Of a stretch of 43,723 nt of DNA, positions 9,762 to 19,414 are shown one piece after another. The position numbers and the translations under genes were made by a program. Origin of the DNA: Opitutia bacterium (lineage in GTDB: Bacteria > Verrucomicrobiota > Verrucomicrobiia > Opitutales > UBA953); contig CANCHK010000015.1 in NCBI GenBank assembly GCA_947377865.1, forward strand, positions 1-43,723, in the 5' to 3' direction. The notes beneath the pieces are model-generated. The model was given only the letters and a program-made list of their open reading frames with translations. It was not told the origin of the DNA and searched no databases. How positions within the stretch are numbered: the first letter of the stretch is position 1; every line of letters starts with the position of its first letter.

Positions 9762-12326
9762 TTACTTATTAAGAAAAAGGTCGCTGGAGACAAGCCCGTG
9801 GACGAGATCGCGGACGCCATAACGGCCGCCCTTGGCCTGATCGAGGACGGCCTCGACCTTCGCACGATCGGAGAAGCCGACCGGCGCACCGGTCGCATAG
9901 ACGGCCAGCTGGCCGACGATATTGCGCGCAAGCTGACGCTCATCGGTGGCGACGATCTTCTTGAATTCGCGAATGTCCTTGAACTTCTTGCCATCGAGTT
10001 CGCCGTAGGTCTCGACCCCTAGGGCATTATGGAAGGCATACTTCTGTCCATTCTTGCCGATGCCGATCTCAGGGGTCTTGCCATCGAGCGCGCGGTAGCG
10101 GTCGCGGAAACCACCCATGACATCGAAACTCTCCAAGGCGAAGCCGGGCGGATCGATCTTGGTGTGGCAGGAAGAACAAGACTCCAACGTGCGGTGTTTA
10201 TCAAGCTGCTGGCGGATGGTGACGGCACCGCGGGTATCGGGTTCGACGGCTGGCACACTGGCAGGCGGGGGTGGCGGCTTGCGACCAAGGACGCGCTCCA
10301 TGATCCACGCGCCACGCGTGACCGGCGAGGTAGTCGTGCCGTTGGCGGTCACCTTGAGGACCGCAGCCTGTGTCATGAAGCCGCCACGCACGCTGTCCTT
10401 CGGCAGCGTGACCTTCTGGAGCTTCGCGCCAGCCACGGGCGGCAGCTGATAAAGCGTAGCGAGCCGCTCGTTCACGAACACGAAGTCGGCGTCCACGACA
10501 TTACGTACAGGATAATTGCCACGCAGCAGCTCAGCGAAGGTGGCATGACTTTCATCGCGGGCCGATTCGACGAGATGGTCATCGAGATAATAATCCGGAT
10601 AGAGGAGATTGTCTGGGTCGTTGGCGCCGGACTTGCGCAGATCGAGCCAGTAGTCGGTAAAGGTGTCCACAAAGCGGGCGGAGCGGGCGTCGGCGAGCAG
10701 GCGCTCAGTCTGCACACGCAAGGTCTTTGGGTCATGCAGCGTGCCGGCAGCGGCCAAGGCGCGGAGCTCGGCATCAGGCGGCGAGTTCCAGAGAAAGTAG
10801 GCCAGGCGGGCGGCCAAGGCATGGTCGTCCAATCGGCCGGGCTTTTCCTGGAGGTAGAGATAGGAAGGCGAGCAAAGCACGGCGGTGTAGCCAGTCAGCA
10901 TGGCCTCGGCGAACGTGCTACCCGACTTCATCGCACCCAAGATAACGGGCAGGAAGCGGACTTCTTCCTGTGCTGACACCGGCGAGCGGTAGGCCTGCTT
11001 AACGAAGCGGCGGAGGAGGCGTTCGGCCTCCTTCGGCGCGTCCTTCGTCTCGACGTCGTAGCGAAGGGGCGACCCCACGGCCCGCTTCGTCGGAAGATTG
11101 TCGAACAAGACGGCGTAGGGCGCAGCGGGCCACTTAGGGGCGAGCGGGCCTTCCACCTCAATCCAGCGCATCACCAAGCCCGGCTGGCCCTCAGGCGTCG
11201 CCAGAGGATTCTGCGCCCGACTGGCGCCAGGGCGGGAGCGGTAGAAACGGACGGCGTCAATCCGGATGGTCTCACCAGCCTTGAGGACGACATCGAGTTC
11301 GTTAACGGTCACCTCAGGATTGAAATCAACGTTGCCGATGCGGCGAAGGATGCGGGGATGCGTGAGTGCGTAGACCGTCACAGGCTCCGGTCGGTGGCCC
11401 TTGGAGATATCATCGAGATCGGGAATGTACCAGCGTGCCGTCCCCTTGGCCGTCGGCTTGCCCGGCCCGACCCAAACGGAGTGGCCACAGAGCTTCAGCT
11501 TATATCTTCCGTCGGCCGGAGCTTGGAACGTACTGAAACTCGGTTCTATCGGCTCGTAGGCACCGTGGACGACGCCAACCCCTTCCTCGTCACGGAGCTT
11601 AGGATCCGACTTTCCAACAGTCATCTTTGCGTCGCCACGACGCACGTCCGGCTGACCGGCGAAACCGAGCGTCGGGAAAGTGGCGCGCTCGGGGGAGGTG
11701 TTGAACTCGGAGAACTTCATCTTGCCGGTGTAGCTGCCCTGCTGACGGGCGTAGTATCGCTTGGGCGAAGCATCAGGCTTCTCGATAGAAGAGACAAAAG
11801 CGGAACGTAGGCCTTCTTCCGCGGCGGTGAGGTAGCGTTGCAACTGCACGTGCGAGACGTCGAGGGCCTGACCGGTCTTATTGAAGCGGAACGCCTCGGT
11901 ATCTTCAGGCAAAATCTCCTTCAGATCGAGCCAAGGCGCCTGCAGGAGATCGCGCACGGCGTTCTCGTATTCGAAACGGTTCATGCGACGCTCGACGGTT
12001 CGGCCTTGGGCGACGATGCGAGCGTCGTCCTGACGGACGAGGAAACCAGAAAGGTCGCCGAGGTAGGCCGTCTGTTGCGCCTTGTCTGGTCGCGGCTTCT
12101 TCTTGGGCGGCATCTCACCGCTGGCCGTCCGGTCGAAGACCTTGACCCAGGTCTCGAAAGTCTTGCGGTCGGTCAGGTCGGACTTGAGGGCCGTCAGGTC
12201 GAGACCGCCTTTCTTGGCGTCGGCGTCATGGCATTCGACGCAATTCTTCTCCAGGAAGGGAGCGACCGCCGCCGAGGAAGCCAGGGACGACAGGCAGGCG
12301 AGAAAGACGACGACGCGCGAAAGCAT
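9762..12326 (-). CDS. Planctomycete-type cytochrome protein (DUF1587/1595/1592/1588/1585)
   Basis: The 854-residue exported protein begins with a signal peptide (start ATG 12326) and a c-type haem motif CVECH near residue 30. In order follow a DUF1587-like segment ([15 protein letters not shown]), a region of roughly 200 residues rich in beta strands, DUF1595 ([13 protein letters not shown]), DUF1592 ([18 protein letters not shown]), DUF1588 with a second CxxCH (SCSSCH, then [13 protein letters not shown]) and DUF1585 at the end. Proteins of this architecture are common in Planctomycetes and Verrucomicrobia; a periplasmic redox role tied to polymer breakdown has been suggested but not proved. 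The upstream in-frame extension to 12443 precedes the signal peptide and was rejected. It forms an operon with the DUF1552 gene. Confidence 0.87.
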   Translation of the reverse strand: MLSRVVVFLACLSSLASSAAVAPFLEKNCVECHDADAKKGGLDLTALKSDLTDRKTFETWVKVFDRTASGEMPPKKKPRPDKAQQTAYLGDLSGFLVRQDDARIVAQGRTVERRMNRFEYENAVRDLLQAPWLDLKEILPEDTEAFRFNKTGQALDVSHVQLQRYLTAAEEGLRSAFVSSIEKPDASPKRYYARQQGSYTGKMKFSEFNTSPERATFPTLGFAGQPDVRRGDAKMTVGKSDPKLRDEEGVGVVHGAYEPIEPSFSTFQAPADGRYKLKLCGHSVWVGPGKPTAKGTARWYIPDLDDISKGHRPEPVTVYALTHPRILRRIGNVDFNPEVTVNELDVVLKAGETIRIDAVRFYRSRPGASRAQNPLATPEGQPGLVMRWIEVEGPLAPKWPAAPYAVLFDNLPTKRAVGSPLRYDVETKDAPKEAERLLRRFVKQAYRSPVSAQEEVRFLPVILGAMKSGSTFAEAMLTGYTAVLCSPSYLYLQEKPGRLDDHALAARLAYFLWNSPPDAELRALAAAGTLHDPKTLRVQTERLLADARSARFVDTFTDYWLDLRKSGANDPDNLLYPDYYLDDHLVESARDESHATFAELLRGNYPVRNVVDADFVFVNERLATLYQLPPVAGAKLQKVTLPKDSVRGGFMTQAAVLKVTANGTTTSPVTRGAWIMERVLGRKPPPPPASVPAVEPDTRGAVTIRQQLDKHRTLESCSSCHTKIDPPGFALESFDVMGGFRDRYRALDGKTPEIGIGKNGQKYAFHNALGVETYGELDGKKFKDIREFKKIVATDERQLARNIVGQLAVYATGAPVGFSDRAKVEAVLDQAKGGRYGVRDLVHGLVSSDLFLNK

Positions 12327-12461
12327 GGGAAGCAGCCATTGAGACAGCGGAACGGCGGTCGGGTTGCCAAGGCAAACCACCCAACAATAGGCACTTTTTC
12401 CTAGATTTAAGCCCCAAGCGTCAGTCGTTGTGCCGCACTTCACTCACGGGTGCCTTTGGGC

Positions 12462-13985
12462 ATGCTCTCCGTCATCCGTTCCGCGGCCTTGGTCGGTGTC
12501 GAAGCCGTTCCTGTCGAGATCGAGGTCAACACCGGGGAGCTCGGCGAAAATGGCCTCTGGCTGGTGGGACTACCGGATGCGGCGGTCAAAGAATCCGAGG
12601 AACGGGTGCAGTCGGCGCTGCAGAACAGCGGACTCCGGCTGCCAGAGACACGCACGACCATCAACCTGGCGCCAGGCGACCTGAAGAAGGAAGGCGCAAT
12701 CTACGACCTGCCCATCGCCCTCGGCATCGCGGCTTCGACCGGCCAGCTCGATCGATCATTCCTGAAGCACTACCTCATCGCGGGCGAACTCGGGCTGAGC
12801 GGGGCGACGCGTCCCGTCCGCGGCGGGGTGGCGATGGCGATCCTGGCCAGGAAATCCGCCCTTCGCGGCGTCATCCTGCCACGTGCCTCGGCCGAGGAAG
12901 CCTCTTTGGTCGGCGGCATCGAAGCCATCCCGGCCGACACGCTCGACGGAGCGCTCCGCTTCCTCACCGGCGAAGCCAAGGTCGAACCGCTCACGCCGAA
13001 GCACGCACCGGAGGCATCTTCGGCCGACGGGCAACCCGATTTCGCTGAGGTCAAAGGCCAGACAGCCATTCGCCGGGCGGTGGAAGTCGCCGCCGCGGGC
13101 GGACACAACCTACTCATGATTGGCCCGCCGGGCTCAGGGAAGTCGCTCATCGCGAAACGCATCCCGACAATCCTGCCGGCGCCCGATGCGGAGGAATTCC
13201 TCGAGATCCTCGGCGTGCATTCGGCCGCGGGCATGGGGCTCGCTGACGCCCGGCGCGGTTGGCAAAGGCCGTTTCGCTCACCGCACCACACCATCAGCGA
13301 TATCGGCCTCATCGGCGGCGGCAGTATCCCTGGGCCAGGCGAAGTCTCACTCGCGCACCTGGGCGTGCTCTTCCTCGACGAACTCCCGGAGTTCCGCCGT
13401 TCAGCGCTCGAGGTATTGCGCCAACCACTGGAAGACGGCCAGGTCACGGTGTCGCGCGCGGCGGCCAAAGTCACCCTTCCCTCGCGCCTGATGCTCGTGG
13501 CCGCCATGAACCCTTGCCCCTGCGGACACCTCGGCGACCGACGACGCGAATGCCGCTGCTCGCCGATGCAGGTGCGTAAATACCGCGGTAAGATTTCAGG
13601 ACCGCTACTCGATCGCATCGACATCCAAGTCGAAGCACCGGCCCTCACCTTAGAAGAGCTACGTGACGCCGCACCCAGCGAAGCCTCCGCCGCCATCCGC
13701 GCTCGCGTCGAAACGGCGCGAGTGAAACAACGCCTTCGCTTCGGCAACCGGACGGGCGGATGCAATGCGCTTCTCGGCGGGCGAGAATTGCGCGAGTATT
13801 GCGCGCTGGAAAAAGCCCAGGGCGACCTCCTCCAGCAGGCGATGGAGAAGCTGGGGCTGTCCGCTCGGGCCTACGACCGCATCCTTCGCGTCGCCCGCAC
13901 CATCGCCGACCTCGCAGGTGCCGAACGCATCGCCACGGCCCACCTATTGGAGGCCATCCACTATCGTTCGCTGGACCGAAACTGA
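12462..13985 (+). CDS. comM: YifB/ComM family Mg-chelatase-like AAA+ ATPase
   Basis: ComM is a hexameric helicase that promotes branch migration during natural transformation in several proteobacteria. The 507-residue product has the N-terminal ChlI/Lon-protease-like domain (residues 1-125), the AAA+ core with Walker A GPPGSGKS at 221-228, Walker B in LFLDELPEF, and the cysteine-bearing segment [17 protein letters not shown], then the Mg_chelatase C-terminal domain. ATG 12462 gives the usual family start; a GTG at 12450 is in frame. It is divergent from the DUF1592 gene with a 135-base shared promoter region. No other competence gene is in the window, so the role is by homology only. Confidence 0.92.
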   Translation: MLSVIRSAALVGVEAVPVEIEVNTGELGENGLWLVGLPDAAVKESEERVQSALQNSGLRLPETRTTINLAPGDLKKEGAIYDLPIALGIAASTGQLDRSFLKHYLIAGELGLSGATRPVRGGVAMAILARKSALRGVILPRASAEEASLVGGIEAIPADTLDGALRFLTGEAKVEPLTPKHAPEASSADGQPDFAEVKGQTAIRRAVEVAAAGGHNLLMIGPPGSGKSLIAKRIPTILPAPDAEEFLEILGVHSAAGMGLADARRGWQRPFRSPHHTISDIGLIGGGSIPGPGEVSLAHLGVLFLDELPEFRRSALEVLRQPLEDGQVTVSRAAAKVTLPSRLMLVAAMNPCPCGHLGDRRRECRCSPMQVRKYRGKISGPLLDRIDIQVEAPALTLEELRDAAPSEASAAIRARVETARVKQRLRFGNRTGGCNALLGGRELREYCALEKAQGDLLQQAMEKLGLSARAYDRILRVARTIADLAGAERIATAHLLEAIHYRSLDRN

Positions 13986-14031
13986 AAACGCTCGCCCACC
14001 CTCGGAAAATGCCTCCAATGAGGCCCTCCCC

Positions 14032-15081
14032 ATGAAAACCCTGCATAAGCTCGGGCTCGTCTGCCTGCTCGGCCTTCTCGCCCTGCCGCTCAGCGCCGCC
14101 GAAAAGATCCGCGTCCTCATCCTCGACGGCCGCAACAACCATGACTGGGTCCGCACGACCGAGTCCTGTAAGGCCACCCTCGAAGCCTCCGGCCTCTTCT
14201 CCGTGACGGTCTCCACCGCCCCCGCCGCCTTCGCCAAGGCCAAGCCGGCCAAGCCCAAGCCCGGTGACGCCGCCGCTAAGAAGGCGTTCGACGCCGCGAT
14301 GAAGGAATGGAATGCCGAAGAAGCCGCCTTCACTCAGGCTCACGCAGCAGAATGGGAACAGTGGTCCCCGAAGTTCGCCGACTACCAGGTCATCGTGAAC
14401 AACTACAACGGCCCGGAATGGGGCACCGCAATGAAGGACTCCTTCACCGAGTTCGTCATGAACGGCGGCGGACTCGTCAACGTCCACGCGGCCAACAACG
14501 CTTTTATCGGCTGGGATAATTTCAATGAGATGATCTGTGCTGGCTGGCGCGACGCAAAGTTCGGTAGCCGCATCGCAGTCGACGACAAGACCGGCCACGC
14601 CGTCGCACTCGTCGACGCCGACGAGAAGATCACGACGAAGGGCTTCGGTTCTGGCCACGGCGCGAAGCATGTCTTCACGCTCAAGACCCGGGACGCGTCC
14701 CACCCGATCATGCAGGGACTTCCCGCCGAATGGCTCCATGCCACCGACGAACTCTACGGCCGCATGCGCGGTAGCGCCGACCACATGCACGTGCTCTCGA
14801 GCTCCTACTCCAAACCTGACGCCGGCGGCACCGACTTGCATGAACCGATGGTCTGGTTCGCTCCATTCAACAAAGGCCGGGTGGTGACCACCTCGATGGG
14901 CCACCTCTGGGTCGGCGATACGACCTTCGACGCCCTGCATTGCGTGGGCTTCCAGACGATCCTCGCCCGCTCCACCGAATGGGCCGCGACCGGCAAGGTC
15001 ACCCTGCCCGTCCCTGAAGGCTTCCCGACCCTCGACAAGACGAGTGTCATCGAGCCGTCCAAGGTCGTCTGGAAGAAGTAA
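14032..15081 (+). CDS. Exported ThuA-domain protein
   Basis: The 349-residue product has a clear signal peptide (start ATG 14032) and the ThuA fold, a glutamine-amidotransferase-like domain first named from trehalose utilisation. Recognisable parts are VLILDGRNNHDW at the start of the fold, GGGLVNVHAANNAF, HPIMQGLP and the C-terminal YGKGRV-like segment FNKGRVVTTSMGHLW. An Ala/Lys/Pro-rich insertion (about residues 65-90) separates the first strands. Secreted ThuA proteins are abundant in Planctomycetes and Verrucomicrobia next to sugar-oxidation genes; the substrate is unknown. It follows comM by 46 bases and ends at a strong terminator. Confidence 0.85.
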   Translation: MKTLHKLGLVCLLGLLALPLSAAEKIRVLILDGRNNHDWVRTTESCKATLEASGLFSVTVSTAPAAFAKAKPAKPKPGDAAAKKAFDAAMKEWNAEEAAFTQAHAAEWEQWSPKFADYQVIVNNYNGPEWGTAMKDSFTEFVMNGGGLVNVHAANNAFIGWDNFNEMICAGWRDAKFGSRIAVDDKTGHAVALVDADEKITTKGFGSGHGAKHVFTLKTRDASHPIMQGLPAEWLHATDELYGRMRGSADHMHVLSSSYSKPDAGGTDLHEPMVWFAPFNKGRVVTTSMGHLWVGDTTFDALHCVGFQTILARSTEWAATGKVTLPVPEGFPTLDKTSVIEPSKVVWKK

Positions 15082-15103
15082 GCTTCTCGCTGAGTTCCCG
15101 GAC

Positions 15104-15137
15104 GAAGGCCCGCCATCGTGCGGGCCTTCTGCTTTTT
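15104..15137. terminator. Strong intrinsic terminator after the ThuA gene
   Basis: A perfect 10-bp GC-rich stem (GAAGGCCCGC against GCGGGCCTTC) with a six-base loop is followed by TGCTTTTT on the plus strand. It sits between the convergent ThuA and gluconokinase genes and ends the ThuA transcript; it may also slow minus-strand readthrough. Confidence 0.85.
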
Positions 15138-15649
15138 CAGGCGAAGCGGCGCATCGCCACGCCGACGGTCGCACAGATTTGCTCGGGCGAAAGGCTGATG
15201 CTGACGTGTAGGCATTTCTCCGTGGCAAGATTCGGACGCTCCAATGTGGCGAGCTGGCTTCCGAGCAAGCCGGGCGGCATGAAGTGCCCTTTGCGTGCAT
15301 CAAGGCGCGCCTGCAGAAGCTCTTGGCTTCCGTCGAGGAAGATGAAGAAGAGTTCGGGGTCTCCTTCACGTAAGCGATCGCGGTAGGACTTCTTCAAAGC
15401 GGAGCAGGTGACGACCATCGCTTCGCCACGGGCTTTGCCTTCGGCAAGACGGGCGGCCATCACGGCCAACCACCCGGCGCGGTCGGCGTCGGTCAAAGGC
15501 ATGCCGGCGCTCATCTTAGCCACGTTCTCCGGTGGGTGAAAGCTATCGGCCTCGATGAGTGTAGCACCAGTACGCTGGGCATAGATCTCCGCCACGGTGC
15601 TCTTGCCGCAACCGCAGACACCCATGAAGACGAGATTAGGATGCGCCAT
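15137..15649 (-). CDS. gntK: Gluconokinase (GntK type)
   Basis: This 170-residue P-loop kinase phosphorylates gluconate to 6-phosphogluconate for the pentose phosphate or Entner-Doudoroff route. It shows the Walker A GVCGCGKST near the start, the GntK signature ADSFHPPENVAKMSAGMPLTDADR, and CSALKKSYRDRLR. Length is that of the family. It begins 6 bases after the stop of the Gfo/Idh/MocA gene on the same strand, so an oxidised sugar made by that dehydrogenase may feed the pathway; this link is inferred. Confidence 0.9.
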   Translation of the reverse strand: MAHPNLVFMGVCGCGKSTVAEIYAQRTGATLIEADSFHPPENVAKMSAGMPLTDADRAGWLAVMAARLAEGKARGEAMVVTCSALKKSYRDRLREGDPELFFIFLDGSQELLQARLDARKGHFMPPGLLGSQLATLERPNLATEKCLHVSISLSPEQICATVGVAMRRFA

Positions 15650-15655
15650 CGCTGC

Positions 15656-16735
15656 TCAGAGGCTAATCGTACGACCTTCGCGGAAAGACTGGTCCGCCGC
15701 AGCGACGATGCGCATCGAGTTCACGGCGTCACCCATGTGCGCGGTGAGGTCAAGGTCCTCACGAATGGCCTTTTCGAAATAAACCTGCTCGCGTTCGCAC
15801 AATCCGTCATGACCGGGATCGGCCTCGGTCGGCACAATCTCGTCGGGCTTGGTGAACTTACCGTCGGCGCCGAGCTGGGAAGAATGCACCTTCAGCGCCT
15901 GCGCAGCGGAGTGCGAATCGACGTCGGCGGAATTACCCGCCTGCGAAGCCTTACCGGCGACAATGGAGACGCAGCCCTTCGGGCCGATGACGTCCTTCAC
16001 GAAAAAGGCCTCCTCAGACATCATCGGACCCCAACCTGCTTCGTACCAACCCACTGAGCCGTCGGCGAAGGTGACCTGGAGCTGGCCGTAGTTAACCATG
16101 CCCGCCGGGAGTTCGTCGGAAAGGCGGGCGCCGATGCCCGAGACGCGCACGGGCCGGCTGCCGGTCATCAGGCACATCACGTCGACGTAATGGACGCCGC
16201 AGTCGACGATGGGGCTGCAGGTCTGCATGAGCGACTTGTGGGTCTTCCACATGTCGCCGAAACTCTGCTGGTTGAGGTTCATGCGCATGACGAGCGGCTT
16301 ACCAAGCGTCTGCACGGTCTTGATGAACTGGGTCCAGGCTGGATGATGGCGGAGGATGTAACCGATGACGACCTTGCGCTTCACTTCCTTGGCCTTGGCG
16401 ACAATCTGCTCCGCCTCGGCGACGGTGACGGCGAGCGGCTTCTCGACGAAGACGTGACAGCCGGCCGCGAGCGCGGCGACGGCGTATTCGGCATGGGTGT
16501 CAGGGTAGCTCGAGATCGAGACCGCATCGGGCTTCGTGGCCTTGAGCGCAGCATGAAAGTCGCCGAACTCCGCATAACCGCCGCCCAGCTCGGCGTTAAG
16601 CTTGGCCCGGGAATCGGCGGAGCGGGTGACAAGGCCGACAATCTGGAAGCCGGGAAGTTTATGGTAAGCGAGGGCATGCGAACGGCCCATGTGGCCGGCG
16701 CCGACGCAGAGAACACGGATGGGAGACTTGCTCAT
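15656..16735 (-). CDS. Gfo/Idh/MocA family oxidoreductase
   Basis: The 359-residue protein has an N-terminal Rossmann fold (VLCVGAGHMGRSHALAYHK), the family motif VFVEKPLAVT and the second domain with DCGVHYVDVMCLMTG carrying the usual Asp and His. Such NAD(P)-dependent enzymes oxidise or epimerise sugars, inositols and similar compounds. No signal peptide is present, so it is cytosolic. It is preceded on the same strand by a sulfatase (71-base gap) and followed by gluconokinase (6-base gap), which suggests a small sugar-catabolic cluster. The exact substrate cannot be read from the sequence. Confidence 0.87.
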   Translation of the reverse strand: MSKSPIRVLCVGAGHMGRSHALAYHKLPGFQIVGLVTRSADSRAKLNAELGGGYAEFGDFHAALKATKPDAVSISSYPDTHAEYAVAALAAGCHVFVEKPLAVTVAEAEQIVAKAKEVKRKVVIGYILRHHPAWTQFIKTVQTLGKPLVMRMNLNQQSFGDMWKTHKSLMQTCSPIVDCGVHYVDVMCLMTGSRPVRVSGIGARLSDELPAGMVNYGQLQVTFADGSVGWYEAGWGPMMSEEAFFVKDVIGPKGCVSIVAGKASQAGNSADVDSHSAAQALKVHSSQLGADGKFTKPDEIVPTEADPGHDGLCEREQVYFEKAIREDLDLTAHMGDAVNSMRIVAAADQSFREGRTISL

Positions 16736-16806
16736 GCGCCGAGCATCACCCTTCCTCTCTCCGCTTCAAGTCGGGAGAAGCCGCTGGCTCGAGATTAATC
16801 GACTGA

Positions 16807-18384
16807 TTAGTTCGGTAACGGCTGGCCGACACCCTTGGCCCTCTGCACCTCGAGCAAGGCCTTGAGCCGCTCGACGATCTCCGGGTGTTCCTTGGCGACA
16901 TTGCTGCGTTCGCCAGGATCGGTCTGCAGGTCGAACAGCCGCGGACCGGACTGGTCGCGACTATCGTTGTCCTGCTCGGATTCGGAACCCAGTAATGCGA
17001 CGATCGGGCCCTGTGCTTTCTTGCCCTTGGCTGGCGCGCCGACACCGGAGATAAACTTCCAGCGTGCGTCGCGAATCGAAAGCTGGTTACCCTGCGTGCT
17101 CGAAATTAGCGTCTCGCGACCGGCGCCACCGCTGAGGGCCGCGGTGGTGTCAACAGAGTCCAACTTAAGGAAGTCGGCGGGGTCGCCACCGGCGACCTTG
17201 GTAAAGACGGCAGGGAGATCGACCTGCGACATCAAGGCGTCGGAGACCTTACCGACAGGAGTATGGCCCGGCCAGCGGGCGATGAAGCCAACACGTGTTC
17301 CTCCTTCCAGGATGCTGTATTTGCCACCACGGAAGGGGCCAGCAGGCGTATGGCCGGCCTGCTTATTCAATTCGACAGCCTTATCCTTATAGCCGTCATC
17401 CAGCACCGGACCATTGTCGGAAGAATAGATGACGAGCGTGTTCTCGGCGAGGCCGTGCTTGTCCAGTTCGGCGAGGATGCGGCCGGCTTGGTCATCGAAA
17501 GCCACCACGGCATCGCCGCGCGGGCCGAGCGGCGTCTTCCCGGCATAGCGTGGATTGTGCACGCGGGGGACGTGGTTCTCGTGCGAAGCGTAGTACAGGA
17601 AGAAGGGCTTATCTTTGTTATGCGCGATGAAGCCGCAGGCCTTGTCGGCGAAGGTATCGCCCATCGTCTCGTCGTTCCAGAGCGCCGACTTGCCGCCCTT
17701 CATCCAGCCGATGCGGCCGACGCCGTTCACGAGCGCCATGTTATGACCATGCGACCAATCCATCTTCAACTTCGCGCGTTCGGCATCGGTGGTCAGATCA
17801 GGGTCGCCCGGGTAAGCCTGCTTGTAGCTGACTTCGATTGGATCTTTGGGGTCGAGGCCCACGACGGAGCCATCCTCGACGAATACTGTCGGCACGCGGT
17901 CGCCGGTGGCGGCCATGATGAAGGAGTAAGTGAAGCCGATCTGGTTGGGCGAAGGGTCGATCTTCTTGTTCCAATCGACGTCGCCGGAGCCGAGGCCGAG
18001 GTGCCACTTACCGACCACGCCCGTGGCATAACCCAGCTTAGCAAGGCTGGCTGCCATCGTCGGACGGCCTGGCTTGATGATGAGACGCGCGTCGCCGGGC
18101 AAGACGCCGGTTCCCTGACGTCGCCAGGCGTATTCCCCGGTCAGGAGGGAGTAGCGGGAAGGTGTGCACGTCGCGGAAGTGCAGTAGCCGGCGGTGAAGC
18201 GGGTGCCCTGTGTGGCCAACTTATCGAGGTTCGGCGTCGGGATGACCTTCGAACCATAGCAGCCGAGATCGCCCCAGCCGATGTCATCGGAGTAGAGCAG
18301 GACGATGTTGGGCGGGCGCTTGTCGGCCGCGAAGACGGAGAAGACGCAAGCAAGGGCAACCAGGGGCAAGAGGCGCATAGCCAT
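16807..18384 (-). CDS. Exported type I (formylglycine) sulfatase
   Basis: The 525-residue protein begins with a signal peptide and carries the sulfatase hallmarks: the metal-binding YSDDIGWGD (Asp33, Asp34), the CTPSR motif at residues 73-77 whose Cys is converted to formylglycine by a maturase, and YSSDNGPV further on. It hydrolyses sulfate esters, most plausibly on sulfated polysaccharides, outside the cytoplasm. Starts at ATG 18384 or 18378 differ by two codons. It heads a minus-strand run with the oxidoreductase and gluconokinase and is divergent from the DapF-family gene. No maturase gene is present in the window. Confidence 0.92.
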   Translation of the reverse strand: MAMRLLPLVALACVFSVFAADKRPPNIVLLYSDDIGWGDLGCYGSKVIPTPNLDKLATQGTRFTAGYCTSATCTPSRYSLLTGEYAWRRQGTGVLPGDARLIIKPGRPTMAASLAKLGYATGVVGKWHLGLGSGDVDWNKKIDPSPNQIGFTYSFIMAATGDRVPTVFVEDGSVVGLDPKDPIEVSYKQAYPGDPDLTTDAERAKLKMDWSHGHNMALVNGVGRIGWMKGGKSALWNDETMGDTFADKACGFIAHNKDKPFFLYYASHENHVPRVHNPRYAGKTPLGPRGDAVVAFDDQAGRILAELDKHGLAENTLVIYSSDNGPVLDDGYKDKAVELNKQAGHTPAGPFRGGKYSILEGGTRVGFIARWPGHTPVGKVSDALMSQVDLPAVFTKVAGGDPADFLKLDSVDTTAALSGGAGRETLISSTQGNQLSIRDARWKFISGVGAPAKGKKAQGPIVALLGSESEQDNDSRDQSGPRLFDLQTDPGERSNVAKEHPEIVERLKALLEVQRAKGVGQPLPN

Positions 18385-18481
18385 CTTCTAGGCCTAGGGC
18401 CGAAGGAAATAAAGCCATGAGATGGGGAGCGGCACCCCTTGCTTGCAAAACCTGCTCATAACGCCCAATCAGAAGGCGAAC

Positions 18482-19336
18482 ATGCGTTTCGCCAAATATC
18501 ACGCCCTCGGCAACGACTACCTCGTCCTCGAGCCCAAGGACTGTCCTACCCTCTTTTCGCCCGAAGCCATCCGCAAGGTCTGCCACCGTCACTTCGGCCT
18601 GGGCTCGGACGGCATCCTGTACGGACCGATTGAACGCACCGACGGCACCTTTGGCCTCCGCATCCTGAACCCGGACGGCTCCGAGGCCGAGAAATCCGGC
18701 AACGGAATCCGTATCTTCTGCCGTCACCTCCTCGAGACCAAGCGCATCAAGGAAGGCCAGGAGTTCCGCCTGCATACCATCGGTGGCATCGTCCGCTGCG
18801 AAGTCTTCGAAGGAGGCAACCGCATCCGCGTCGAGATGGGCAAGGTCTCCTTCCGCGCACCGGTCATCCCTCACGTCGGTGCTGACCGCGAAGTCCTGGG
18901 CGAAGAGATTACCGTCCTCGGCAAGACCTTCAAGTATTGGGCCGCCACCGTCGGCAACCCGCACTGCGTCATTCCGGTAGACGACCTCACGCCTGATCTC
19001 GCCAAGACCTACGGACCGCACCTTGAGGTGCATCCGAATTTCCCGAACCGCACCAATGTGCAGTTCATGAAAATCATCGACCGCAAGAACGTGCGGATTG
19101 AGATCTGGGAACGCGGCGCGGGCTACACGATGGCCTCCGGGTCCTCCTCTTCGGCTTCGGCTGCCGTGGCCCGTAAAATGGGCCTAGTTGACGCAGATTT
19201 GACGGTAAATATGCCTGGAGGTCAGATTATCATTGGCATCGGCGATGACTATTCCATCGTGATGACAGGCCCGACGACCCCCGTAGGCATCTTCGAGATG
19301 CACCCAGGAGTCCCGGTCCAAGACGTCGCCGTCTAA
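18482..19336 (+). CDS. dapF: DapF-family epimerase with Ser/Ser in place of the catalytic Cys pair
   Basis: The 284-residue product has the full diaminopimelate epimerase layout: YHALGNDYLVL at the start, GLGSDGIL, the NPDGSE motif, and the two active-site loops. In characterised DapF both loops carry a catalytic cysteine (CGNG and ACGTG in E. coli and Haemophilus). Here they read KSGNG with Ser at residue 72 (codon TCC, 18695-18697) and ASGSS with Ser at residue 219 (codon TCC, 19136-19138). A Cys four residues after the first loop (IFCRH) is not in the catalytic position. The fold call is firm; LL-to-meso-DAP epimerase activity is doubtful from these residues. The ATG at 18482 matches the family start better than the 20-residue extension upstream. 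Confidence 0.85.
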   Translation: MRFAKYHALGNDYLVLEPKDCPTLFSPEAIRKVCHRHFGLGSDGILYGPIERTDGTFGLRILNPDGSEAEKSGNGIRIFCRHLLETKRIKEGQEFRLHTIGGIVRCEVFEGGNRIRVEMGKVSFRAPVIPHVGADREVLGEEITVLGKTFKYWAATVGNPHCVIPVDDLTPDLAKTYGPHLEVHPNFPNRTNVQFMKIIDRKNVRIEIWERGAGYTMASGSSSSASAAVARKMGLVDADLTVNMPGGQIIIGIGDDYSIVMTGPTTPVGIFEMHPGVPVQDVAV

Positions 19337-19374
19337 GGCGAACCGTCTTCCCACTAGGTTTTCCCTCCTTTGGC

Positions 19375-19398
19375 GCGTCCTTTCGGACGACGCTTTTC
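19375..19398 (+). terminator. Candidate terminator after dapF
   Basis: CGTCC (19376-19380) pairs with GGACG (19385-19389) over TTTC, with outer GC-rich bases, and is followed by CGCTTTT. It lies between the dapF stop and the SNF2 start. The stem is short, so the call is moderate. Confidence 0.4.
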
Positions 19399-19414
19399 AC
19401 CGCACACCCTCACC

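Noticed and set aside
13645-15369. 574-codon antisense frame over comM and the ThuA gene
   Set aside because: It runs through two well-supported genes and a strong terminator and shows no domain.
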